Origin: Prorocentrum cordatum
Taxonomy: Eukaryota > Sar > Dinophyceae > Prorocentrales > Prorocentraceae
Direction of reading: 5' to 3'
Length of the DNA stretch: 64,000 nucleotides
NCBI GenBank assembly: GCA_963575745.1
Contig: CAUYUJ010008524.1
Span: 373,670 to 437,669 of the forward strand
Positions 1-9,526 of the stretch are shown one piece after another; the stretch's first letter is position 1; every line of letters begins with the position of its first letter. A program made the position numbers and the translations under genes. The notes below the pieces were generated by a model. It saw only the letters and a list, made by a program, of their open reading frames with translations. It had not been told where the DNA came from and searched no databases.

Positions 1-3000
1 CGGAAGAGCCCCTTGGGGGTGCACTGGCGACGCTTCCAGAGTGTTACACGCCTGCCACTGGTGTGAGGCAACGGTGGAAGGGAATCGTCAGGGACTGCAT
101 AGCTCGCGTCTTGCCAGGGAATGCCCAGGCCGAGCGTCCACACCATTGCCGCCCACAGCATGTTGTAGACTAGATTGGTTGCGTCTAGTCCCAGAGACAT
201 GTCGAACAAGAAGCCCAAGTGCGACCGCGCCTTGCGGTCGAGCTTGCCCGGCTGTCGCGGCGTCGTGGCCAGTGAGAATTCGTGCGGGCGCAGACCGGAC
301 ATCAAGTAAATGAGCACGTGGAAGGCAGGCGTCGAGAGGATATCATGGAGCCCGCCCGAGCTATGCTTACCCAGGGCTTCCCAGTCAAAATGCTCGTCCA
401 GGGGTGTGTTATAGCGCTCGGCGAAACCGGTGGCCTGGGCGTCACGCGCTTTCTTCTTGGCAGCGTCCAGCTCGTTCTGCCCGCTCTCCCCCTTTGCGTC
501 ACAGCTCCAGGAGACGGGCGAGGGCATCCATGAGGCGAGGTCGTGCAGTGGGCCAAAGCTATCGTCGATATCCAGGGAGACCCTGTGGCCCACGGAGGCG
601 CTGCCACGAAAGCGGACCCAAAGGCGAGTCAGTCGCCCGTACTCTGAGAGTACGCGTAGCTGGGACCAGGTGGCATTGGCAAACATACGCCCGTCTCCCA
701 AGATCCGGATAGTCCGCTTGGCCCTGGTGATCGCCACGTTCAGGCGTTTGGCGTCGTCGACGAAGCCCCAGTTGTGGTGCCCGTTGCTCCGCGTAGTTAG
801 CACGATTACGATGTCCGCCTCTCCTCCCTGGCTGGAGCCGATTGTGGTGAGCTTGAGCGCCCCGCTCTTCATGTGATCGCCCGCAATCTGCCGTAGTCCA
901 GGGAAAGAAGTGCCGATGGCTGTATGGACGTTACGGTCTTCTCGGAACACGTGTTCCCAACGCTGAGTGTCCACCCTGTGGCCTTGAGGGGGTTGTCCAG
1001 GGCCGGGGGCGCATTGTCCGTCGCGCCCAGAGCCGCCTTTCCCCTTGCCAGTCTTCCCCTTCCTGCCTCCTTTAGTGTTACGCAGGACGCCAGAAAGATG
1101 GCGAGGACCCTGCGGCCATCCATCCATGAGGATAGCCGTCTGGAGCTGGTATCCGACCACGATTCTGACAGAGGTGCCATTATCGAGCTCGGGCAGAAGT
1201 GCCCGCACGATGTCCACGGCCTGAGCTGTCTCCGGAAGGTTGGCATAGCCTGGTTGTAGGTCTGAAGTGACTTCCCAGGAGGGTGTGTGAACCAGCAGGA
1301 AGCGGTGCTTGTCTGCGCTTGGCGGCGGATCTAGCTGCTCGAGGGTTGCGCGGAGATCACCCTCGTCGGACTCGGTGAGTTTCGCCAGCTCTGTCAGCCG
1401 CCCGGGTTCCCAAGCTCTAATGTCTCTCCAGGGGATGCCTTCGACGATTGGTCTGTCTCTGAGCGGATCCAAGATACCTGACGTCATGCCTTTTCCGTTG
1501 TAGGCTGCGTTCGGAAAGGCGAGCAGCTGCGGATGCATCCGATAGCAGATCGAAATGTGAACCACGGCCGATTCTTGGCCACGGAGCGCGTGGAACATCC
1601 TGTCGAAAATGCTGACACAAAGCCCTTGGTCGTTCGCAAGCTTGGAGGGCACCGTAGGGGGCAACTGATTCGGGTCACCCACGAGGACCAGGGCCCCGCC
1701 GCTGTTGATCAAATTTACCATGGACATGAGTGCGTGGAGCTCCGTGGCCTGTCCAGCCTCGTCGATTACCAGGAGGACGATGTGGGGGCTGTATTTTTGT
1801 CCGAGGGCCTCGGGTCCTTCTTTGCCAAGCGCGCGAAATTTCCAGGGAACCCCGTGTCTGGGTCGAGGCGTTGCTGCCGATGTGCTTCGATCATTGCCAG
1901 AGCTGGTTGGTCCACCGCTGTGTTGGAACCTGCGGCCAAAGCAACAGCCTGTCCAGGGCGTAGGCAGGGGCCCCACATGTCCAAGCAGGCTACAGAGAAG
2001 GCGGTCTCGCCTGTCCCAGGGGGTCCGTGCACAAGTACGGCGCGATGACTCAAGGTGGCCTGCAGGGCCCTGGTCGCGTCGATGTTCGGCTTATGCTTGT
2101 CAAATATGCCGCGGAGGGTGTCCATGCTGGGAGTAGGGCGTACTCTCTGGAAAACAGAGCCTGTCGCCTCCGAGATCTCCTCGACAGAGAAAGCCCTCAG
2201 GCCCTGGGGGAGTGGCGGCGCCTGCTGTAGAAGGCCGTCTCGGACAGCCTGCGCGCGGTCGGCGTCGGGAACGCCCTGGCCCAGGGTGGCAGCCGCCCTG
2301 GCCCGAAGGCCCAGCCCCAATGAACAAGTGTGCCCCAGGTCGTTGGCCACAAGTCGCTCGGTCCGTGGGGCGCGCACGAAGGCCAAGAGGAAGGTCAGAG
2401 GGGACAGAGGGTGGGCGAGCAGATCCGCTGGGTTCTGTCGAAGGTAGTTGATCTGATCGAGCGCCCAGCACTGCCGCCAGAACTGGATGTCAGAAGGGGC
2501 TTCGTCCACGCGATACCAGGGAACACCATCGCTTGGGGGGCGTTTCGCCTTGGTCTCGTCTTCGTGGAACTGACCTCCCTTCCCACTATTGCAGACCACA
2601 ATGCACCTGTTGGAGGGGCACCTGGCGGAAGGGCTGAGACCGAGCGCTTGGGCGTCTCTAGGGTGGATGGGGCCTCCCAGAGCAGGGGGCCACCAGACTG
2701 CGACGTCTGCGATCTTGTCTACTGTGGGGCCCGTGACGGAGATATACAGTTCCCTGCTCTCTTTGTCACCTGCCAGGGATCTGGATGCAACCTTGTACAT
2801 TGAGGGCCACTCCAACAAGAAGAGCTCTTTACCGTCAGGTAGATTCATTGCATTCCTCAGCCGAAAGGTATCCAGGTCCCCCAGCTCAGTGCTGGCATCG
2901 ATCCTGGTGATGCGAACTCCGAGAGCACAGTTACCTTTCCTGGCCAGGTCCTCTCGCGTGGAGCCTTTCCCGTCGTCCACCGTCTCGACAGAGGCCCGGC

Positions 3001-3517
3001 GTTCCACCCGGGCGATTCTCCGTAGCGTCTGTCCTCGATCCTGGAGAGAGTAGGGCCATTGTGAGGGGAGACGAACGGCACCAGTCAGCTCCCCGAGCGC
3101 CGCCTTGGGTGGGACCCTGGAATGCGGGGAGTCCAGCGGTACCGAGTAGAGACTGACGACCTCGGCGGCCGCCTGCATGGCCAACGACTCGTCCAGGGCA
3201 GCTAGGCTTGTCGGAGAGAGCGCGCCATCCTCAGAGGGCATCGCACTGTCTTCGGCAAACAAAACTCTTCGCTGCTGAATGGGCGGGCTCCAGGCGGGCG
3301 GAGGGCGGGGCGGCGGGGGCGGAGGAGGGGGTGCGACCGAGGCACCGGTAGCCTGTCCAGGTGCGGCAGGATGGGGCCCGATGATCGATTTTGCTCGCAT
3401 CCTGTTCTCGTCGCCGCAGTCGGACTGCCTGAGGCCTTCACTTGCGGCACCCCGCCTGTCCATCAGGTGCGTCCGCACCGTCTGCGGGCCAGACCTGGTG
3501 CCCCAAAGCAGTTGCAC
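1..3517 (-). pseudogene. UPF1-like superfamily 1 helicase, Walker A Lys lost, one frameshift
   Basis: SF1 helicase motifs are all identifiable. Motif I is VHGPPGTGET (2003-2026) with Glu (GAG, 2008-2006) in place of the ATP-binding Lys. Ia is GSNTAVDQ. Near 1800-1890 the frame shifts; motif II is VIDEAGQATE (1740-1766), III is GDPNQLPPT, IV is CYRMHPQLLAF, V is GSSQGGEAD and VI is RLNVAITRAKR (about 715-745). PSN-AVDQ, DEAGQATE and YRMHP are signatures of the UPF1/MOV10/SMUBP group. After the shift the frame is open for about 600 codons to base 1, so the true C-terminus is outside the window. The ~450-residue N-terminal part has a poly-Pro stretch and no recognised fold. K-to-E in motif I should abolish ATPase activity. 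Confidence 0.85.
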
Positions 3518-4008
3518 GTTGGCGCGTCGTCCCAGAGAGGGTAGGTGATGGGCACGTGCAGCGCGTCATCTGGGATCGAGATGCCAGGGGGCGAACGTAC
3601 CCCGTCATGGGGCACCGAGGGTTTGACTGGCCTCCAGCCGGGCCAGGGCTTCCGCACGATGGACGGCCGGTGGAACGCGTCCCAGGAGTGCCCCCCACAA
3701 TTGCTCCAAAGATTTCCAGGAGTGACAAAGGTGTTCGGGTCTGGCCAACCGTCCTGGTACCGCGCTTCCGACATCTCATAGCGCCTGTCGATTAGGATGT
3801 GCTGTGTGTCGTCTACGGGCTCTTGGCAGATTTCGCACCAGTGTCGCCACCCGCCGTGGAAGTAGACCCAACGCATCCAGGGACAGAAGCGGGCCAGGAA
3901 GACACGCGTGCCCATGCGCACTGGCGGCCCGTCGTCACTGTACAGCAGGCAAGAGGGCCATCGTCGGATGGGGCCTTGGTTGTTCTTAGGCATGATCCAG
4001 GGCGTCAA
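3463..4008 (-). pseudogene. Short zinc-motif segment before the helicase
   Basis: A frame of 181 codons contains HWCEICQEPVDDTQHI, a C-x2-C ... H pattern like a zinc knuckle, within a Trp/Tyr/Pro-rich context. Coding sense passes to the helicase frame at about 3500. The same Cys-Cys-His pattern at the 3' end of LINE ORFs often binds nucleic acid; that role is inference here. Confidence 0.4.
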
Positions 4009-5230
4009 ACGGTCCAGGGTGGCAGCTGAAAGCTGCTATCCCTTGTTGCGGCAGCTGAAGGCTGCGACCCGTCAGGACCTTAGTGCGTCGCGGCGGGGGG
4101 CGATCAGAGGAGAAAGGGGGGAGGGGGATTTTCGAGAGCGTCAACGAACTGGGCAACCTGGTCCAAGTCGCAGAGGTCAACACCCGCAGCAGGGAAGAGG
4201 GGAGGGGGGGGCGCTGGGAGCCTTCCCAGACAATCCAGGAGGTGACCGCCAGGTCACCGGCGCGACGGAGGGCGTCGGCCCAAAAGACCCCTAGTGTCGC
4301 GAGACGGTCGGCTGCTTTGTTGAGGCGACGTCGCACTGCCTGCCATGTAAGGGTCCAGCCGGCCTCGCTGGCTTGCCTGAGGGCAAAATCCATCTGTTGT
4401 GCCAGGTGGAGCCGGCGATAGCGGCCTGTGCCGGCTCCGTACCGGATGGCCGCTAGGTTGTCGCCTACCACCCTGACTCCTCGAAGCGTGCTGTCTACGT
4501 GGGGGGGCAGGGCGAGGCCAGCTCTGCACCCTGAGGCCTCCGCCGTCTGCGCGTTGTCACAGCCTGAAAAGGCAACAACGGCGACAGCGACAACGCGCGG
4601 GCAGCCGCGGAGCGGGTCGTGTCTCCAGAAGACAGCGGCCGCACCGGAGACCTGGTCACCTTCCCCGATCCGGCGTGCTCCTCCATCGAACGTTAGCTCA
4701 TAGGGCCATTGGGCAGTGTCGGCGGCGGGGGGCGGGGAGTTCCCGACGGTGATCTCCTCGCCCGCATCCATATCCCTGCCAGCTCTGAGCACCAGAGTGT
4801 GCAGGTCGCAGAGCCTGCAATAGGTCTTGGTCCAGAGGGCACTGGGAGCCCTGTCCGTCCTGGGACAGGGGAACCAGCCCACCCCTGGTGGCATCCAACT
4901 CGCCCTGGGGTCGCAAGTTTGGAGAACGGCGAGCCGGTCCCCACTTCGCGCGGCCCTGGTCGTGATAGGGAGGCGCCGGATCTCCCCCCCGGCGCGCGGT
5001 GCCTGTCTGCCGAGGCGCGGCCCGGCGGCCCCACGAATGCGCAGCAGGCGTGGCCCTTGGGGATTGCACTGCTGACAGGGGTCGAGCATGGGGGCCCAGA
5101 CCGCGGTTTCATCCGCAGGTGCGGCCGGGGCCTGCCCTTCGTGCACGTCATCGTCCATCGTTGTCTTCCTGGAGGTCGGTATCGGGCACAGTGATTCCCT
5201 GGACGATGAGTCTGGCGGCTTCGTCGGCAC
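3986..5230 (-). CDS. LINE RNase H, DEDD residues present
   Basis: A frame open over 414 codons holds an RNase H fold at about 4290-4703. The four catalytic acids can be placed: Asp in ELTFDGGA, Glu in TAEASG, Asp in RVVGDNLAA and Asp in NKAADRLAT. RNase H removes the RNA strand from the cDNA hybrid. The preceding ~170 residues include HTLVLRAGRDMDAGEE and a Cys-containing stretch, not recognised. The block follows the RT zinc motif and precedes a second zinc motif, as a continuous polyprotein would. Confidence 0.8.
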   Translation of the reverse strand: MPTKPPDSSSRESLCPIPTSRKTTMDDDVHEGQAPAAPADETAVWAPMLDPCQQCNPQGPRLLRIRGAAGPRLGRQAPRAGGEIRRLPITTRAARSGDRLAVLQTCDPRASWMPPGVGWFPCPRTDRAPSALWTKTYCRLCDLHTLVLRAGRDMDAGEEITVGNSPPPAADTAQWPYELTFDGGARRIGEGDQVSGAAAVFWRHDPLRGCPRVVAVAVVAFSGCDNAQTAEASGCRAGLALPPHVDSTLRGVRVVGDNLAAIRYGAGTGRYRRLHLAQQMDFALRQASEAGWTLTWQAVRRRLNKAADRLATLGVFWADALRRAGDLAVTSWIVWEGSQRPPLPSSLLRVLTSATWTRLPSSLTLSKIPLPPFSSDRPPPRRTKVLTGRSLQLPQQGIAAFSCHPGPFDALDHA

Positions 5231-6206
5231 CGATAGGAGTGCAATCCAGGTTCACACAGTATCTGAAGGAGGTCTGGTGTAAAAGGCGGCAGACAAGTCG
5301 CTGGTGCTGACCCCTGGTGCACATCGCGGTGGCAAGGTCTCTGGGGTGGTCTGGGCCTCTAGCCTTCTCCCAGGCAGCGGCAGCTGCGGGGCACCAGCAC
5401 CACGCTTGCTCAGCGGTGGCTTCCCCAAGGCCGCAGAGAGGGCAGGCTCCATAGAGCCCTTGCCGGATAGGAACGCTGATGCTGCTGAGTTGCCTTCTTC
5501 GCTCTGCGGCAAGTGGACGCAGGTCCTCGGGCAAAACGTCGTCGCCCAGGAGAGGCCAGAGGGAAGCCTCTCCAGTCCAGGGCCCGAGGCACGAGTCACA
5601 CCAGGCCTGGCCGTGATCCCGTTGCCCGGCAGTGAGCCAGACTCTTTTGGCCGCCCTGCCGCAGCCGCATTGGTGGGGGATCCTGCCAGCTACACTTCGC
5701 CGGCGCGCGGACCCAGGCTGTCCGTTAGCCAGGATTCGTAGGAGGTGATGTGCCTCGGTGAAGGAGGCACAATGCCCCAGGAGAGACCATTCCGCGCCGT
5801 CTGTTTGGGCCCACCTGCGCTCATCGCTGGTTGTGGAGAACCAACTGCTCACAACGTGCCCGTGGAGCTGCGTCCAGGCCGCGACATATACTACGCGCCC
5901 AAAGTAGTGGGCCCGCCGTCGGGGGGGCTCTCTCATCGCACGATTGAAAAGGTCAGCAGCCCTGGCGTCGGTCAGCACATTGGAGCTGGGCCTGCGTGGT
6001 TCATCCCGCGGGGTAAATTCCCGTGCCCATTTTACAAGTTTGTTCCACCTTCTCCTGGCCTTGTGCTGCGCCTGCGGGGGCCCCCACAGGTCGTCAAGGG
6101 CATGTGCCCTGCCGCGATCGCACGTGAAGTGGCGACCGGGCACTTCGGGCAGCCAGGGACTTGGAAGCGAATGCCCAAGCCTGTGAGGATGTTGTCGGGA
6201 ATCCAA
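5148..6206 (-). pseudogene. LINE segment with C-x2-C / C-x-C zinc motif before RNase H
   Basis: Frame open from 6206 to 5148. Near its end it carries GACPLCGLGE followed by QAWCWCPAA, a C-x2-C ... C-x-C arrangement of the kind found between RT and RNase H in several LINE groups. The start includes a basic stretch and a Trp-rich linker. The coding sense then passes to the frame of the RNase H block. Zinc binding is inferred from spacing only. Confidence 0.5.
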
Positions 6207-6748
6207 GAGGCAGAGGCGAGGCCGAGGGCTACCCGCAGGTGGGCCCGGAGCGCCCTTTCTTGCACGGTGTCGGGAAGGGAGTAGTTGGAGGGGTAGGGAA
6301 TGAGCGCGATGAGGTAGGTGTTCCAGGCGAGGGCAGTTTTGGTGGGAGAAATGCTGGCAAGGTGCAGGGCCATGGCTCGGTCCCGTAGCTTGGGGAGAGG
6401 TTTGCCCCAGGTGCCGGCAACGAGGGCGTCGAGTTGCCCTCTAGTCATTGCACCCCGGGGCGGTAGGCTTTCTCCTTCGGCGGCCCGAGATACGACGCAG
6501 GCGCCAAGGTAGGGCCACCGGGAGCGAACAGCGGACGAGCCAAAAGGGGTGTAGTCCATGGTACGCCTCCACCACTCGTGGTTGCTGGCAGGAACCAGTG
6601 CCGTTTTAAAATTGCAACTGCATGGGCGGCTCCAGGGAGTGCACTGCGCCGCAATGTCGGGGCCGCCGGTTCTCCTGATCATTTCCAGGATAAGCCCCGC
6701 CGGCAGGCTTGTGACCGTCGTAGTGGTGCCATTATCAATGAAGTCCAC
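6032..6748 (-). pseudogene. RT thumb and connection region
   Basis: A third frame continues downstream of motif C with a helical segment ending in WNTYLIALIPYPSN and PDTVQERALRAHLRVALG, then GLGIRFQVPGCPKCP. This WNTY...PYP pattern followed by a short Cys pair resembles the region after the palm in many dinoflagellate LINEs, as far as I recall. It lacks a catalytic role of its own. Another frame change follows near 6050-6200. Confidence 0.55.
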
Positions 6749-7879
6749 AGGGGCAGTGTCCAGGTGCTGCCTAACGTTGATTCCGGATGGGGCTTCAATG
6801 CCCCTGCACTTGTGGGCTTCGACCAGGAGCCCTGCCGTTCTTGCAAGCCAGGGCAGAGCGATGCCGGCACGTAGTTTTTTTGGGCAGTGGCGCCCAGTAG
6901 GGCGGCCAAATCGCCCACGTACGTCGGGTCATCCGCCCCGGTAATGTCGGCAAGGGCGCTGATGAGGGGGTCGTACCCCATGCACCAGAGGAGTGGGGAG
7001 GCAGCGCCTCCCATTCCGATGGACCGCAAGAGTTTCCTTATTCTGCGATTGTACCTACCTTGACAGGTGCGCACGCTCCTGCTGCCGACGAGGCAATCCA
7101 CGGAGTGCAGGAGCCAGCTGGGGACTTGCCATCGCCTCGCCAGCTTCCCCATCCATTGCAAGGATATGAGCTCAAAGGCTTTGTTCTGGTCGCAGAAGAG
7201 GACAGCAGTGCTTGGAGCGGGGCCTAGGTGCCTTGCGGCGTTCTGTATACACTGGCCAACAGCGTCTTGGTGCGCGCCAAGTAGGGCGGCCCACGAAGGC
7301 CAGGGTTCGGTGTCGGCGACCGGATCCAGGGCGAGGTGGTTGGTGGCGGAAGTGATATTGGGACAACATTGCCCCCCGCGCTTTGGCAGCTTGATTGGGG
7401 CTGAGCCTGGATTCAATCACGGGGCCGAGGCAGTCGGCTATGGTTGCACCGTGCAGTCTTCGTAGGCAAGCGGGGAGCTGCAAGGGCCGCATGTCGCTGG
7501 GAAGCTCGGCAGCCGGTTTCTTGCCAATCCAGACCAGAAGATCGATGGAGGGCCCGAGGACCAGGTCTAAGAGTTCTGGATTCAACTCCGCGGCATACCA
7601 GGCCTGGGCAAGTAGTCCGGCAACGAAGCGGGCTCCGGGATGGTACAACTCGCACGGTTCTCTGTCCACCCCAGGGGCGCTGCCGCTTGGGCCCAGAACG
7701 AGGGAGGCGATCCTGCCCCACTGCGGGTTGGGAGAGTGTGGGAAATGTCCAGTGTCCTTGTGCCTGAAATATTCGTTGAGGATACGGCCCGCGGCAGGGG
7801 GAAGGGGGGGGCGGTTTGCCAGATCGGACTTCGGCTCCGCCATAGAGCATCGTCGACTTCCTTCGTGCGCTCCTTCCAC
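6679..7879 (-). pseudogene. LINE reverse transcriptase core, catalytic box mutated
   Basis: Two abutting frames (7879-7172 and 7416-6679) carry RT motifs. The first has the fingers motif PGVDREPC and the RPLQLPACLRRLHG stretch. The second has motif A VLFCDQNKAFE with its Asp, motif B IGMGGAASPLLW and motif C TYVGDLAALL. The usual box is Y/FxDD; here the first Asp is Gly (GGC at 6915-6913, one transition from GAC). The frame change lies near 7400. Together these make the polymerase almost certainly inactive. It would have copied the element RNA at the nick made by the endonuclease. Confidence 0.8.
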
Positions 7880-8711
7880 CTTCCGTCCGCGTCACGCACT
7901 CCGAGGATAGCGTGTGTCCTGACGAAGATTTCTCGACCCGTCCGGTAGTGGGAGGCAAGAGCGGGGCGCTCGACCCCGGGGCCCCTTTGCGCGGGAGTGA
8001 GGCGTGCGCGGGTCTCCGCGCAGCGTCGTTGTCCCACCTCCGCAGCCAAAGGGCAGCCTGCTGAGGTGTCAAGTCGTTGCCGTCCCACTCATACTCAGCG
8101 AGCCAGGCCGCGAGTGCCCCCACTGGGCGTGTGTTGGAGTCAGATCTTACTGCAGCCGCGAGCAGGGTACCTGGCGAGCGGTTGGTTTTGCTCCTGCGCC
8201 ACTTCCTCCACCAGTCCTGTATGGCCGCGGACATGGCGTGGCGACCAAGAGAGAGAAGGGCAGGCAATAGCGGGGCGGTGTGATCGTCAGCCAAGTTAGG
8301 GGCCGGGGGCGGAGCGGAGGGCTCCTGTTCTCTTTCTCCTTCGCCGTCGTCGTTGTCACTGCGCCTGGCTGGGAACTGTCCAGGGGTCGCCGGACGGACC
8401 CAGTCGGCGGGTTGTAGGAGGCCGGTCAGGTCAACGTCAGGCAGCCCGAATGTGCGCTCGAGGAAGGAGTACAGGGTCCGCATGTGCCTCGCTTGGAAGC
8501 AGGCGTAGGTCGCCCGCACGAATGGTGTTGTCCCTGCGGTTTCTGGGGGCGCCCTGTGGCTCCAGGCACAGGATGGCATGGTCAGAGACCGAGAATTCCC
8601 AGGCCTTCCTGACTCCGTAGGCCCCAAGCTGTCGGAAAGGGCACGCAACGATGTCGATATGTGATTCATTGTCCGCGTCCACCCTGGTGGGCCCATCACA
8701 GTGGCAGACAC
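7880..8711 (-). pseudogene. Linker between endonuclease and reverse transcriptase
   Basis: Coding sense follows the frame opening at 8711 after the endonuclease. It includes a helical stretch TYACFQARHMRTLYSFLERT, an acidic Pro-rich patch and a Trp-rich segment QDWWRKWRR, and then shifts near 8000 into a third frame. No catalytic motif is visible. In LINEs this interval is the spacer in front of the RT fingers. Confidence 0.45.
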
Positions 8712-9228
8712 TTGATCCAGTCAGCGAAAATAAGTCAGAGAGGGCCGCAGCCTCATCGGTTTCGCCATCTCTGGGGTTGTCAAACTGGATGTTGACGTCA
8801 CCCCCCCAGTACGTAGGGGTGTCGTCCCAGTTTTCGATGGCCTGTCGGATGGCCTCGATGGTCTCAGCTTTTCTGGATGGTGGGAGGTACACCGAGACCA
8901 GGCGGCAGGTGCTGTCACCTCGTCTGATGGTGGCTGCTACGGCGCACCCGGGGACGAGGTCTTCCGCCTGGAGGAGCGTTGTGCCGCGCGGAATGATGAT
9001 TGCCACTCCGCCGGCGCACCCACCAGCTGGTCCACTGTAGGCTGGAGAGGCGACCAGCGTGCGAGCGTGGAACATGGTGGACCAGACGGCCGCTTCGTGC
9101 TCCGTCCAGTGGGTCTCCTGTATGAGTCCTATCCTACCGTTGGTGGTCATCTGCGTTAAGAAGGCGTGCTTGATCATGTTTTTATGTGCAGTCGTGCTTT
9201 TGACATACCTGACGTTCCAGCAGCCCAC
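8437..9228 (-). CDS. APE-type LINE endonuclease, motifs intact
   Basis: Exonuclease-endonuclease-phosphatase fold that nicks target DNA to prime reverse transcription. Visible motifs in order are GCWNVR (metal-binding Asn), IQETHW (Glu), SVYLPPS, YWGGDVNIQF (GDxN-like), SHIDIVA and FSVSDHAIL (Ser-Asp-His). All key residues appear present. The frame opens upstream of 9228 (about 9380) and the GTG-like beginning is not a credible start, so the domain is an internal part of a longer protein. After the SDH motif coding sense moves to another frame near 8500-8700, towards the RT. Confidence 0.85.
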   Translation of the reverse strand: MGCWNVRYVKSTTAHKNMIKHAFLTQMTTNGRIGLIQETHWTEHEAAVWSTMFHARTLVASPAYSGPAGGCAGGVAIIIPRGTTLLQAEDLVPGCAVAATIRRGDSTCRLVSVYLPPSRKAETIEAIRQAIENWDDTPTYWGGDVNIQFDNPRDGETDEAAALSDLFSLTGSSVCHCDGPTRVDADNESHIDIVACPFRQLGAYGVRKAWEFSVSDHAILCLEPQGAPRNRRDNTIRAGDLRLLPSEAHADPVLLPRAHIRAA

Positions 9229-9526
9229 TTTGAGCGTGCCGGTCTGCGTGGCTTTGGAGACGGCGTCGACCAGGGCACGTAGGGAGAAATCGCCGCAGAG
9301 ATCCGCCCAGGTGGGGTTATTCCAGGGGGTGGTATGTAAAAAGGCCCAGAGGGATCGCGGCCGCCGGACGGTGTAGTTGCTGCGAAGTGCAAGGGCGCGG
9401 CTCAGGGAGGAGCAGGCAAGTTGCCAGGCTCTGGCTCTCGCCCCCGGAACGCGATTCGCGAGCGGGGGAGACCCAAGGGCGCGATGCTGGGTCTTCAGGC
9501 GAGTCTAGGGGAACGGCGACCCTTGA

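Noticed and set aside
869-1246. A 125-codon minus-strand ORF within the helicase region
   Set aside because: The helicase motifs before and after it lie in another frame that is open throughout, so this ORF is a shadow.
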